From assembly GCF_002847285.1 (NCBI RefSeq), contig NZ_CP025407.1:1796001-1860000 (forward strand): DNA of 64,000 bases, in the 5' to 3' direction. Below, piece after piece: positions 34,884 through 44,203 of the stretch. The stretch is from Streptomyces sp. CMB-StM0423 (lineage in GTDB: Bacteria; Actinomycetota; Actinomycetes; Streptomycetales; Streptomycetaceae). How positions within the stretch are numbered: the first letter of the stretch is position 1; each line of letters begins with the position of its first letter. Position numbers and translations under genes: made by a program. The notes under the pieces are model-generated. The model saw nothing but the letters and a program-made list of their open reading frames with translations, did not search any database and was not told the DNA's origin.

Positions 34884-35656
34884 GCGGCGCCCTCCGCCTC
34901 GTGCGCGTCCGCCCCGTCCGTACGGTCCGGGGAATCACCCTGCGCGCGCCCGCGCGTGCGCCTGCCGTACAGCGCCAGCACCAGCGGCGCCGCCAGCGCG
35001 GCGACCAGCACCGGCGTCCCGGCGGGCAGCGCCGGCAGCGTGCCGAGGACGAGCGCGACGGCGACGAGGGCGGTGGCCCGCTCCACGGTCCCCGTCAGCA
35101 TCGGCCCCACCAGCGCCAGGAACACCGCGGGCCCGGCCGCGTCCAGGCCCCAGGCGGCGGTGTCGCCGATCGCCTCGGCGCCGAGCACGCCGACGAGGGT
35201 GGTCACGTTCCAGCAGACGTACAGGGTGAGTCCGGTGACGACGAAGCCGATGCGCTGGCCGCGGCGGGTGGACTGGGCGATGGTGACGACGGCCGTCTCG
35301 TCGATGACCCACTGGGCGGCGAGCGGCCGCAGCGCCCGGGGCAGCCGGAGCATGGGCGCGAGGCGGAGCCCGTAGAACGCGTTCCGTACACCGAGGAAGA
35401 AGGCCCCGGCCGCGGCGGCGAACGGGCCGCCGCCCGCGGCCACCGCACCGGCGAGGGCGAACTGCGAGGCGCCGGTGAAGATCAGCAGGCTCATGGCGCA
35501 CGCCTGCGCGGCGCTGAGCCCGGCACCGGCCGCGGTGACGCCGAACGCGAACCCGGAGAGCCCGACGGCGACCCCGACCCCGAGCCCGTCGCGCAGGGCG
35601 GCGCGGTCCTCGGGCGCGGGCTCTGCGGTGGACGGAGGCTGTGCTTCTGTGGCCAT
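34880..35656 (-). CDS. azlC: AzlC, large subunit of branched-chain amino-acid exporter
   Basis: 258 residues with about seven membrane helices and the AzlC signature LIFTGASQFALAG and GVRNAFYGLRLAPML, WVIDETAVV. ATG start at 35656. The C-terminus is a short charged tail. 89 bp downstream of the AraC-type regulator on the same strand, which is its likely controller, in the manner of Lrp- or AraC-linked azlCD operons. Confidence 0.92.
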   Translation of the reverse strand: MATEAQPPSTAEPAPEDRAALRDGLGVGVAVGLSGFAFGVTAAGAGLSAAQACAMSLLIFTGASQFALAGAVAAGGGPFAAAAGAFFLGVRNAFYGLRLAPMLRLPRALRPLAAQWVIDETAVVTIAQSTRRGQRIGFVVTGLTLYVCWNVTTLVGVLGAEAIGDTAAWGLDAAGPAVFLALVGPMLTGTVERATALVAVALVLGTLPALPAGTPVLVAALAAPLVLALYGRRTRGRAQGDSPDRTDGADAHEAEGAA

Positions 35657-35745
35657 GCGCCGGACGTTATGCGGCCGGGGTGCGACCGGTCTTGTACGTT
35701 CTTGCGCCACCCCGCCCGTGTGACCCCGCCACGCGCGCGGCCCGC

Positions 35746-36597
35746 TCAGCCCGCCCGCTCCCGCTGGTACGCGCCCGGGGGCACACCGACGATGCGGGTG
35801 AAGTGCCGGTTCAGATGCGGCTGGTCGGTGAACCCCACGGTCACCGCCGCCTCCGACGGCCGCAGCCCCTCGTCCAGCAGCCGCCGCGCACGCCGTACCC
35901 GGGCGTCGGTCAGCCAGCGGTGCGGCGGCGTGCCGTACGCCTCCTTGAAGGCCCGCAGCAGCGCGAACGGGGACGTGCCCAGCTCCGCCGCCAGCGCCTC
36001 CAGCGTCGGCGGCGCCGCCATCCGCTCGTACAGCACCGCCCGCGCCCGCGCCGCGGTCCGCGCGCCCGCGGACGCCACCACGCGCCCCGGGAGCCGCGCA
36101 CCGTGGCGGCGCAGCAGGCGGGCCAGCACGACGCGCAGCACGCTGTCGGCGGCCAGCGGGTTGTCCTCCTCCGCGGCGCGGTGCACCTCGGTGATGAGGC
36201 GGGCGCCGCCGGGGTCGTCGACCATGGTCTCGCCGAAGCCCGCGGTGCCGCCGATGGCGGTGACCTCCGCCGCCACCTCGGCGACCAGGCCCGCGGTCGG
36301 GTAGAGCGTCGCGTACGACCAGCCCTCCTCGGCGCCCGCGCGGGCCGTGTGCGGCACCTCGGGGTTGATCATGACGACGGTCCCGGGGCCGGCGAGGAGC
36401 GTGCCGTCGGGCATGCCGACGGCCTCCACGCCCGCGGTGACGGCGCCGAAGACATAGCCGTCGTGGGAGTGGGTGGGGAAGGTGTGCCCGACGTAGCGGG
36501 CGCGCAGCAGGTCGAGGCCGGGCAGGCTGGTGTAGCGCCAGTGCCGGGCCCACTCGCGATCGGCGTCGCCCGACGCCCGCGCCGTGCGCGACCCCAT
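35746..36597 (-). CDS. AraC-family transcriptional regulator
   Basis: 283 residues. N-terminal cupin-type sensing domain (HTFPTHSHDGYVFGAVTAG; GTVVMINPEVPHTA), C-terminal double helix-turn-helix (LEALAAELGTSPFALLRAFKEAYG; SEAAVTVGFTDQPHLNRHFTR IVG). The cupin opening GHTFPTHSHDGY is typical of amino-acid exporter regulators. Start set at ATG 36597 because CACACT (36604-36609, minus strand) lies 6 nt upstream; a GTG at 36633 would extend it across the lhr promoter. Divergent from lhr with only 46 bp between start codons. Confidence 0.88.
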   Translation of the reverse strand: MGSRTARASGDADREWARHWRYTSLPGLDLLRARYVGHTFPTHSHDGYVFGAVTAGVEAVGMPDGTLLAGPGTVVMINPEVPHTARAGAEEGWSYATLYPTAGLVAEVAAEVTAIGGTAGFGETMVDDPGGARLITEVHRAAEEDNPLAADSVLRVVLARLLRRHGARLPGRVVASAGARTAARARAVLYERMAAPPTLEALAAELGTSPFALLRAFKEAYGTPPHRWLTDARVRRARRLLDEGLRPSEAAVTVGFTDQPHLNRHFTRIVGVPPGAYQRERAG

Positions 36598-36613
36598 GGG
36601 ACAAGTGTGCTGG

Positions 36614-36636
36614 GTGTCAGTGGTCGGGTGCACGAT
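36614..36636 (+). promoter_or_regulatory. RecA-NDp (PafBC-type) promoter of lhr, leaderless
   Basis: GTGTCAGTG, 8 nt, then CACGAT, ending 7 nt before the lhr ATG. One mismatch in the upstream element and one in the -10 compared with TTGTCRGTG-N8-TAnnnT. In mycobacteria lhr is damage induced, which agrees. Confidence 0.55.
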
Positions 36637-36643
36637 GGTTCAC

Positions 36644-39600
36644 ATGGCGAGATCGGTGCTGGAGACGTTCGACCCGGCGACGCGGGCGTGGTTCGAGGGT
36701 GCCTTCGCCGCGCCCACGGCGGCCCAGGAGGGCGCCTGGCAGGCGCTGGGCGAGGGCTCCGACGTGCTGGTCGTGGCGCCCACGGGCTCGGGCAAGACGC
36801 TGGCGGCGTTCCTCTCCGCGCTCGACGGGCTGACCTCCGCCCCGCCGCCCGCGGAGGCGCGCAAGCGCTGCCGCGTGCTGTACGTGTCGCCGCTGAAGGC
36901 GCTGGCCGTGGACGTCGAGCGGAACCTGCGCAGCCCGCTCACGGGCATCCGCCAGGAGGCGGTCCGCCTCGGCCGGCCGGAGCCGGAGGTGCGGGTCGCG
37001 ATCCGCTCCGGTGACACGCCCGCCGCCGAGCGCCGCTCGATCGCCAACCGCCCGCCGGACATCCTCATCACCACGCCCGAGTCGCTGTTCCTGATGCTGA
37101 CGTCCGCCTCGCGGGACGCGCTGGCCGGCGTGGAGACCGTGATCCTGGACGAGGTGCACGCTGTGGCGGGCACCAAGCGCGGCGCCCACCTGGCGCTCTC
37201 CCTGGAGCGGCTGGACGAGTTGCTGCCGCGGCCCGCGCGCCGCATCGGCCTGTCGGCCACGGTCCGGCCGGTGGAGGAGGTGGCGCGGTTCCTGTCCCCC
37301 GGGCGGCGGGTGGAGGTCGTACAGCCGCCGTCGGAGAAGCGGTTCGACCTGTCGGTGGTCGTGCCCGTCGAGGACATGGGCGAGCTGGGCGGCTCACCCG
37401 CGCAGGACGACGGCGCGGGGGCCGACCGGCCATCCATCTGGCCGCATGTGGAGGAGCGGATCGCCGACCTGGTGGAGGAGCACCGCTCGACGATCGTCTT
37501 CGCCAACTCCCGCCGGCTCGCGGAGCGGCTGTGCAACAGGCTGAACGAGATCGCGTACGAGCGCGCGGCCGGCGAGCCGATGGCGGAGGACGCGCCGCCG
37601 CCGGCCGAGATCATGGCCCAGTCCGGCGCGGCGCAGGGTGCGCCCGCGGTGATCGCCCGCGCGCACCACGGCTCGGTCTCCAAGGAGCAGCGGGCGCAGG
37701 TGGAGGAGGACCTGAAGGCGGGGCGGCTGCCCGCGGTGGTCGCCACCTCCAGCCTGGAGCTGGGCATCGACATGGGCGCGGTGGACCTGGTGGTGCAGGT
37801 CGAGTCGCCGCCGTCGGTGGCGTCCGGGCTGCAGCGGGTGGGCCGCGCGGGGCACCAGGTGGGTGCGGTCTCGCGCGGCGTGGTCTTCCCCAAGTACCGC
37901 GGTGACCTGGTGCAGTCGGCGGTGGTCACGGAGCGGATGCGCGAGGGCGCCATCGAGGCGCTGCGGATCCCGGCCAACCCGCTGGACGTGCTGGCGCAGC
38001 AGATCGTCGCGATGACGTCCATGGACGTGTGGGACGTGGAGGAGCTGCTGGCACTGGTGCGGCGGGCGGCGCCGTTCGCGGCGCTGCCGGAGTCGGCGTT
38101 CACCGCCGTGCTCGACATGCTCGCCGGGCGCTATCCCTCCGACGCCTTCGCCGAGCTGCGCCCGCGCCTCGTGTGGGACCGGGTGGCACAGACGGTCAAG
38201 GGCCGCCCGGGCGCGCAGCGGCTCGCCGTCACCTCCGGCGGCACGATCCCGGACCGCGGCCTCTTCGGCGTCTTCCTCGCCGGGGCCGACCCGAAGAAGG
38301 GCGGCGGGCGGGTCGGCGAGCTGGACGAGGAGATGGTCTACGAGTCCCGGATCGGGGACGTCTTCACGCTCGGCACGACGTCGTGGCGCATCGAGGACAT
38401 CACCCGGGACCGGGTGCTGGTCTCCCCCGCCCCCGGGGTGCCGGGCCGGCTGCCGTTCTGGAAGGGCGACCAGTTGGGACGGCCGCTGGAGCTGGGGCGG
38501 GCGCTGGGCGCGTTCCTGCGCGAGCTGAGCGGCATGGACCGGCAGGCGGCGCAGGAGCGGCTGCGGGCGGCGGGGCTGGACACGTGGGCCGCGGGGAACG
38601 TGATCGCGTATCTGGAGGAGCAGCGCGCCGCCTGCGGGCACGTGCCGGACGACCGGACGATCGTCGTGGAGCGCTTCCGGGACGAGCTGGGCGACTGGCG
38701 CGTGGTGGTGCACTCGCCGTTCGGCGCGCAGGTGCACGCGCCGTGGGCGCTGGCGCTCGGCGCCCGGCTCACCGAGCGGTACGGGATGGACGCCCAGGTG
38801 ATGCACGCCGACGACGGCATCGTGCTGCGGCTGCCCGACACCGATCTGATGGGCCTCGACCTGCTCGACGTCGACCCGGCGGGCGGCGGCACTGCCGCGG
38901 ACGCGGCCGGGGACGACAGGCAGTCGCCGGTCGGCGCGGCCGACGTCCTCTTCGACAAGGGCGAGGTCGACCAGGTCGTCACCGACCAGGTGGGCGGCTC
39001 GGCGCTGTTCGCCGCCCGGTTCCGCGAGTGCGCGGCCCGCGCGCTGCTGCTGCCCCGCCGCGACCCGCGCAAGCGCACCCCGCTGTGGCAGCAGCGGCAG
39101 CGCGCCTCCCAACTGCTCCAGGTGGCGAGCGAGTTCGGCTCGTTCCCGATCGTGCTGGAGGCGGTGCGCGAGTGCCTCCAGGACGTCTTCGACGTCCCGG
39201 GGCTCACCGAGCTGATGGGCGACGTCGAGAACCGCCGGGTGCGGCTGGTGGAGGTGACGACGCAGGAGCCGTCGCCGTTCGCCCGCTCGCTGCTCTTCGG
39301 CTACGTGGCGCAGTTCCTGTACGAGGGCGACTCGCCGCTGGCCGAGCGCCGGGCCGCGGCGCTGTCGCTGGACTCCCGGCTGCTCGCCGAGCTGCTGGGG
39401 CAGGCGGAGCTGCGCGAGCTGCTGGACGCCGAGGTGCTGGCGGAGCTGGAGCGCGAGCTGCAGTGGCGTACGGACGACCGGCGGCTCAAGGACGCCGAGG
39501 GCGTCGCGGACGCGCTGCGCGTGCTCGGGCCGCTGACGGACGAGGAGCTGGCGGAGCGCGGCGCGGAGCCGGCGTGGGTGCGGGAGCTGGAGGGCGCGCG

Positions 39601-41425
39601 CCGGGCGATCCGGGTGCGTCTTGCGGGGACGGCGCACTGGGCGGCCGTCGAGGACGCCGGCCGGCTGCGGGACGCGCTGGGCACGGCGCTGCCGGTGGGC
39701 GTGCCGGAGGCGTTCACCGAGCCGGTGACCGATCCGCTCGGCGACCTGCTGGCGCGCTTCGCCCGTACGCACGGCCCGTTCACCTCCGGGCAGGCCGCGG
39801 CGCGCTTCGGCCTGGGTGCGGCGGTCACCGACGGCGCGCTGCACCGGCTGGCGGCGGCGGGCCGGACCGTACAGGGCGAGTTCCATCCGGCCGGCATCGG
39901 CCAGGAGTGGTGCGACGCCGGGGTGCTGCGGCGGCTGCGGCGCCGGTCGCTGGCCGCGCTGCGGGAGGAACTGGAGCCCGTCGCCCCGGCCGCGCTCGCC
40001 GCGTTCCTGCCGCAGTGGCAGCACCTGGGCACGCACAGCCTCCGCGGCCTGGACGGCCTCGTCCGGGCCGTGGAGCAACTGCAGGGCGCGCCGGTGCCGG
40101 CGTCGGCGCTGGAGAAGCTGGTGCTGCCGTCGCGGGTCGCGGGGTACGTACCGACGATGCTCGACGAGCTGACGAACTCGGGCGAGGTGGTGTGGGCCGG
40201 CGCAGGTGCGCTGCCCGGCAAGGACGGCTGGATCTCCCTGTATCCGGCGGACTCCGCCCCGCTGCTGCTGCACGAGCCGCATCCGCTGGAGGTCACGCCG
40301 CTGCACCAGGCGGTGCTGACCGCGCTGACCGGCGGGTACGGGCTCTTCTTCCGGCAGATCGCCGAGCAGGTGCGCGCGACGCACCCGGACGCCACCGACG
40401 CGCAGCTCGCCGACGCCGTCTGGGACCTGGCCTGGTCCGGGCGGCTGACGAACGACACCCTGGGACCGCTGCGGGCCCTCCTCGGCTCGGGCCGCACCGC
40501 GGGCGCCACCGCGCACCGCGCGAAGCGGCCCACGCCGCGCGGGCGTTACGGCAGCCTGGCGGTCGCGGGCGCCGCGCGCACGGCGTCACGGAACGGGCCG
40601 CCGACGGTCTCCGGCCGCTGGTCCCTGCTGCCCGAGCGCGAAGCGGACACCACGCACCGCGCGCACGCGCTGGCCCGCACGCTGCTCGACCGGCACGGAG
40701 TCGTCACCCGCGGCGCGGTGTCGGCGGAGGGCGTGGAGGGCGGCTTCTCGGCGGCGTACCGGGTGCTGTCGGCGTTCGAGGAGACGGGCCAGGCCCGCCG
40801 CGGATATGTCGTGGAGGGGCTGGGCGCCGCGCAGTTCGCGATGGACGGCGCGGTGGACCGGCTGCGGGCGGTGGCCACCGCGCGGGAGCGCGGGGCGGTG
40901 GAGGCCGCGGCGGCGGGGGCGGCGGCGGACGACGGCTTCGTGGCCGAGGAGGGCCCGGCGGGTCCGTACGGCGGGCACACCCTGGGCGGCGCCCGCCCGC
41001 GCGGCGGCGGCCCACGGGCGTACGGCGCCGGGGGTGCCGGCCGCGGCGGGCAGCGGGCGCTGGTGCTGGCCGCGGCGGACCCGGCGAACGCGTACGGGGC
41101 GGCCCTGCCCTGGCCCGAGCCCCCGCCCGGCACGACGCACAAGCCAGGCCGCAAGGCCGGCGCGCTGGTGGTGCTGGTCGACGGCGACCTCGCGCTGTAC
41201 GTGGAGCGCGGCGGCCGCACGCTGCTGGCCTGGCCCCCGGCGGACGACCCCCGCCTCGCCGCCGCGGCAGAAGCGCTCGCGGCGTCGGCCCGCGGCGGCG
41301 CCCTGGGCCGTACGGCGACGGTGGAGCGCATCAACGCCACCGCGGCCCTGGACTCTCCCCTGGGCTCACTCCTGGAGCAGTCCGGCTTCCTGGCCACCCC
41401 CCGCGGCCTGCGCATCCGCGCCTGA
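36644..41425 (+). CDS. lhr: Lhr-type large ATP-dependent helicase
   Basis: 1593 residues, one of the largest bacterial helicases; mycobacterial Lhr is a 3'-5' DNA/RNA-DNA translocase induced by damage. Walker A VVAPTGSGKTLAAF (about residues 42-55), DEVH box ILDEVHAV, motif V/VI SSLELGIDMGAVDLVVQVESP and GLQRVGRAGHQ; then winged-helix and beta-barrel domains (the Lhr core ends near residue 850), followed by the long C-terminal domain. Residues about 1420-1470 form a Gly/Ala/Arg-rich insert. Start at the ATG at 36644, supported by the leaderless promoter. nei lies 2.8 kb downstream; in M. tuberculosis lhr and nei2 are neighbours. Confidence 0.95.
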   Translation: MARSVLETFDPATRAWFEGAFAAPTAAQEGAWQALGEGSDVLVVAPTGSGKTLAAFLSALDGLTSAPPPAEARKRCRVLYVSPLKALAVDVERNLRSPLTGIRQEAVRLGRPEPEVRVAIRSGDTPAAERRSIANRPPDILITTPESLFLMLTSASRDALAGVETVILDEVHAVAGTKRGAHLALSLERLDELLPRPARRIGLSATVRPVEEVARFLSPGRRVEVVQPPSEKRFDLSVVVPVEDMGELGGSPAQDDGAGADRPSIWPHVEERIADLVEEHRSTIVFANSRRLAERLCNRLNEIAYERAAGEPMAEDAPPPAEIMAQSGAAQGAPAVIARAHHGSVSKEQRAQVEEDLKAGRLPAVVATSSLELGIDMGAVDLVVQVESPPSVASGLQRVGRAGHQVGAVSRGVVFPKYRGDLVQSAVVTERMREGAIEALRIPANPLDVLAQQIVAMTSMDVWDVEELLALVRRAAPFAALPESAFTAVLDMLAGRYPSDAFAELRPRLVWDRVAQTVKGRPGAQRLAVTSGGTIPDRGLFGVFLAGADPKKGGGRVGELDEEMVYESRIGDVFTLGTTSWRIEDITRDRVLVSPAPGVPGRLPFWKGDQLGRPLELGRALGAFLRELSGMDRQAAQERLRAAGLDTWAAGNVIAYLEEQRAACGHVPDDRTIVVERFRDELGDWRVVVHSPFGAQVHAPWALALGARLTERYGMDAQVMHADDGIVLRLPDTDLMGLDLLDVDPAGGGTAADAAGDDRQSPVGAADVLFDKGEVDQVVTDQVGGSALFAARFRECAARALLLPRRDPRKRTPLWQQRQRASQLLQVASEFGSFPIVLEAVRECLQDVFDVPGLTELMGDVENRRVRLVEVTTQEPSPFARSLLFGYVAQFLYEGDSPLAERRAAALSLDSRLLAELLGQAELRELLDAEVLAELERELQWRTDDRRLKDAEGVADALRVLGPLTDEELAERGAEPAWVRELEGARRAIRVRLAGTAHWAAVEDAGRLRDALGTALPVGVPEAFTEPVTDPLGDLLARFARTHGPFTSGQAAARFGLGAAVTDGALHRLAAAGRTVQGEFHPAGIGQEWCDAGVLRRLRRRSLAALREELEPVAPAALAAFLPQWQHLGTHSLRGLDGLVRAVEQLQGAPVPASALEKLVLPSRVAGYVPTMLDELTNSGEVVWAGAGALPGKDGWISLYPADSAPLLLHEPHPLEVTPLHQAVLTALTGGYGLFFRQIAEQVRATHPDATDAQLADAVWDLAWSGRLTNDTLGPLRALLGSGRTAGATAHRAKRPTPRGRYGSLAVAGAARTASRNGPPTVSGRWSLLPEREADTTHRAHALARTLLDRHGVVTRGAVSAEGVEGGFSAAYRVLSAFEETGQARRGYVVEGLGAAQFAMDGAVDRLRAVATARERGAVEAAAAGAAADDGFVAEEGPAGPYGGHTLGGARPRGGGPRAYGAGGAGRGGQRALVLAAADPANAYGAALPWPEPPPGTTHKPGRKAGALVVLVDGDLALYVERGGRTLLAWPPADDPRLAAAAEALAASARGGALGRTATVERINATAALDSPLGSLLEQSGFLATPRGLRIRA

Positions 41426-41747
41426 GAGCGAGAGCGGTGGCCGGGCCCGGCCGGGCAGGGAGCGGCCACCGCCGCCCGCCGCCGGCGGCGGTGCAGGCGC
41501 GCGCTCCCCAGCCGCAGCGCGCCCGCGCCCACTGCTGCCCCACCAAGCGCTCCGCGCCGCGGCAGCGCCCGGCACCCACGGGCCGAACTCGGCCCAGCCG
41601 CATCCCCCGGTGCAGCCGCCGCGGCCCGGTCGAGACCGCCGTCCCGGCCCGCGCAGCGCGGGCGTCGCCACCCGTGTCCCTCCGCAGGCACTCGCGCACC
41701 CCGCTGCCGAACCGGACCCGCCGTGGCCCGCCGCAGGGGCTCCGGGC
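41426..41747. other. Gene-free gap between lhr and the NarL-type regulator
   Basis: 322 bp, very GC-rich and C-rich, between convergent genes. Open frames through it have no start signals and no family resemblance. It contains one hairpin (listed) and CGCC/GGCGG runs. No RNA gene recognised. Confidence 0.6.
41434..41472. terminator. Hairpin downstream of lhr
   Basis: Arms GCGGTGGCC and GGCCACCGC around 21 nt that can fold into an inner CCGGGC stem; 8 bp past the lhr stop. Confidence 0.55.
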
Positions 41748-42401
41748 CTACTCCACCTGCCCGTTCAGATACGCCAGCACCGCCCGCACCCTGCGGTTGT
41801 CGTCGTCCGACGGGGGCAGGTCCAGCTTCGCGAAGATGCTCGTCGTGTACTTGCTCACCGCGCCCTCGGAGAGGAAGAGCTGACGCGCGATGGCCGCGTT
41901 CGAGCGGCCCTCCGCCATCCCCGCCAGCACCTCCCGCTCCCGCGGCGACAGCCGCCGCAGCGGCTCGTCCCGCGCGTTGCTCGCCAGCAGCTTCGCGATG
42001 ACCTCCGGGTCCATCGCCGTGCCGCCCTCGGCCACCCGCCGCACCGAGTCCACGAACTGCCGCGCCGCGAACACCCGGTCCTTCAGCAGGTACCCCACCG
42101 CCCCGCGGCCGTCCGCCAGCAACTCCCGTGCGTACAACTGCTCCACGTGCTGCGACAGGATCAGCACCGGCAGGTCGGGCCGCTCCCGGCGGGCCGCCAG
42201 CGCCGCCTGCAGCCCCTCGTCCGTGAAGGTCGGCGGCAGCCGGATGTCGACCACCGCCACGTCCGGTCGCTCGGCGCGCAGCGCCGCCAGCAGCTCGTCC
42301 CCGGACTCGACCGCCGCGCAGATCTCCATGCCGTGCGCCTGCAACAGCCGCGTCAGCCCGTCCCGCAGCAGGTACTGGTCCTCCGCCAGGACGACTCGCA
42401 C
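41748..42401 (-). CDS. NarL/LuxR-family response regulator
   Basis: 217 residues. Receiver domain with acidic pocket AEDQYLLRDG, phospho-Asp in VAVVDIRLPP, Lys in LLKDRV; C-terminal LuxR helix-turn-helix (LRRLSPREREVLAGMAEGRSNAAIARQL). GTG start with GGAGAGGAG 7 nt upstream, which overrides the longer frame from 42470. The partner kinase gene ends 49 bp upstream. No target is known from the sequence. Confidence 0.9.
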   Translation of the reverse strand: MRVVLAEDQYLLRDGLTRLLQAHGMEICAAVESGDELLAALRAERPDVAVVDIRLPPTFTDEGLQAALAARRERPDLPVLILSQHVEQLYARELLADGRGAVGYLLKDRVFAARQFVDSVRRVAEGGTAMDPEVIAKLLASNARDEPLRRLSPREREVLAGMAEGRSNAAIARQLFLSEGAVSKYTTSIFAKLDLPPSDDDNRRVRAVLAYLNGQVE

Positions 42402-42450
42402 TACCCCGCTCCTCTCCGCCCCGTCACCCGGGACGGCCGCACGTCCCCCG

Positions 42451-44055
42451 TCAGCACTGCTGCGCCGCACCGGTCTTCCGCCACCGTCGCAGCAGCGGCG
42501 GCACCCCGCTCAGGCCCAGCGCCACCATCGCCAGCACCGTCGGCCAGCGCAGCGGCTCCGGCATGTACAGCGCCAGGAACCACGACCTGTTGTCCGTGCC
42601 GAAGATCAGCAGCAGCCCCGCGACCAGCCCTTGCGGGAACAGCGCGACGGAACACAGTACCGGTGCCAGCGCCGTCAGCCACAGCTCCCCGCGCCCGGCC
42701 GCCGCTCCCCGCGCCGCTCCGGGCGCGGCGGCGTCCGGCTCGCAGCACTCCTCCCCCAGCGGGCACGGGATCTCCACCGCCACCGTCGTCGGCCCGCCCT
42801 CGGGGCTGCTGATCGCCAGCACCCCGTCGAACGGCTTGATCCGCCGCTCCACGCCCCGCAGCCCGCCGCCCGTCACCGGCACCGCGCCCCCGCGCCCGTC
42901 GTCGGTGACCGTCGCGCGCAGCACGCCGTCGCGGTGCCACAGGTCGATGTCCACCCGGTCCGCGCCCGCGTGCTTGCCCGCGTTGGCGAGGATCTCCGCC
43001 ACCGCGAAGTACGCCGCCGACTGCACCGGGTCCGGCAGGTGCCCGTGCAGGTCGACCTCGACCCGTACGTCCAGCGCGCTGTCCAGCGCCAGCGCCCGTA
43101 CGGCGTCCCCGAGCCCCCGCTCCGCGAGCACCGGCGGGTGGATGCCCCGTACCAGCCCGCGCAGCTCCTGCAGCACCGTGGACGACGACTCCTGCGCCTG
43201 CCGCAGCAGGACCTTCGCCGCCGCCGGGTCCTCGTCGACCAGCTCCTCCGCCGCCGAGACCGTCATGCCGAGGGCGACGAGCCGGGCCTGCGGCCCGTCG
43301 TGCAGGTCCCGCTCGATGCGCCGCACCTCCGCCGCCTGCCAGTCGGTGGCCGCCGTACGCTTCCGGTCCAGCTCGGCGACCTGCAGCGCCAGCTCCGACG
43401 CCCGCGTCGGCGCCAGCACCGCCCGCGTCCAGCGCGCGTGCAGCGCCATCGCCCGCGGTCCGGCCCACAGCCCGAGCACGAAGAGCGCCGCGCCCACCGG
43501 CACGAGCGCCAGGGCGGTGCCCTGCGAGGCGACCTCGACGCCCGCGTAGTGCCCGAGGGTGTCCCCGGGGTACGACGGGTCCCACAGCAGCGGCAGCGCC
43601 ATGCCGGCCGCCCCGTAGCCGACGGCGATCAGCGGCAGCGCGGCCATCGCCAGGCCGACGACCGGGTCGGCGACCAGCCACAGGGTGTCCCGCCAGGTCG
43701 CGCGGTCGGCCAGCAGCCGGTGCACGCGCTCGAAGAACTCCGGCAGGGCGGGGCTGCGGTAGCTGATGCCCAGGTGCCGGTAGCGCCCGTCGGGACCGGG
43801 CCGCGGATGCGGCGGCGCGGGCAGGTACGGCGCGGGGATCGGGCGTCCCGTCCAGCGGCCCTGCACGGTCCGCGCCAGGTTGGCGACGCCGCGGGTGAGG
43901 CCGACGGCCCAGGGGAAGACGAACATCAGCCCCAGGCCGAAGGCGAGCACGAGCGACGCGAGCATGACGGCCTGCACCAGGGTCACCAGCGGGGCGAGCG
44001 CCACCAGCACGAGGGCGCGCCCCAGCGCGGTCGCATACCGCCGTGGCCTGCTCAT
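42451..44055 (-). CDS. NarL-type sensor histidine kinase with extra C-terminal membrane helices
   Basis: 534 residues. Two or three N-terminal helices (VLVALAPLVTLVQAVMLASLVLAFG), a DUF1707/sensor-like loop, two more helices (about residues 130-190), then the HisKA_3 dimerisation helix VRRIERDLHDGPQARLVALGM with the phospho-acceptor His, and an HATPase with AEILANAGKHAGA and VTDDGRGG. Odd: after the ATPase (ends near residue 455) come a cysteine pair (EECCEP), a short Ala-rich linker and two further hydrophobic helices (LTALAPVLCSVALFPQGL; PTVLAMVALGLSGV). Kinases normally end at the ATPase. Start at 44055 with GGAGG 4 nt upstream. Confidence 0.88.
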   Translation of the reverse strand: MSRPRRYATALGRALVLVALAPLVTLVQAVMLASLVLAFGLGLMFVFPWAVGLTRGVANLARTVQGRWTGRPIPAPYLPAPPHPRPGPDGRYRHLGISYRSPALPEFFERVHRLLADRATWRDTLWLVADPVVGLAMAALPLIAVGYGAAGMALPLLWDPSYPGDTLGHYAGVEVASQGTALALVPVGAALFVLGLWAGPRAMALHARWTRAVLAPTRASELALQVAELDRKRTAATDWQAAEVRRIERDLHDGPQARLVALGMTVSAAEELVDEDPAAAKVLLRQAQESSSTVLQELRGLVRGIHPPVLAERGLGDAVRALALDSALDVRVEVDLHGHLPDPVQSAAYFAVAEILANAGKHAGADRVDIDLWHRDGVLRATVTDDGRGGAVPVTGGGLRGVERRIKPFDGVLAISSPEGGPTTVAVEIPCPLGEECCEPDAAAPGAARGAAAGRGELWLTALAPVLCSVALFPQGLVAGLLLIFGTDNRSWFLALYMPEPLRWPTVLAMVALGLSGVPPLLRRWRKTGAAQQC

Positions 44056-44190
44056 CCCGCCTCCTTCTTCCGTCCTCATCATGCCGCCCATCGTGGCCCG
44101 CGCGGCACCCCGGGCACCGCCCGCGCAGGCCCCGGACCAGGGTGGGGTTATCCCCACCCGGTACGCCAGAGGCGTACGCCCAGCGCCTGG

Positions 44191-44196
44191 CACGAT
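44191..44196 (+). promoter_or_regulatory. -10 box of nei, leaderless
   Basis: CACGAT ends 7 nt before the GTG start at 44204, the same hexamer and spacing as at lhr. No RecA-NDp element upstream. Confidence 0.4.
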
Positions 44197-44203
44197 GGGG
44201 TAC

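Noticed and set aside
38029..41883. A 1284-codon open frame on the plus strand in another frame of lhr
   Set aside because: Arg/Gly/Ala-rich shadow product caused by GC bias; lhr in frame +2 carries all helicase motifs.
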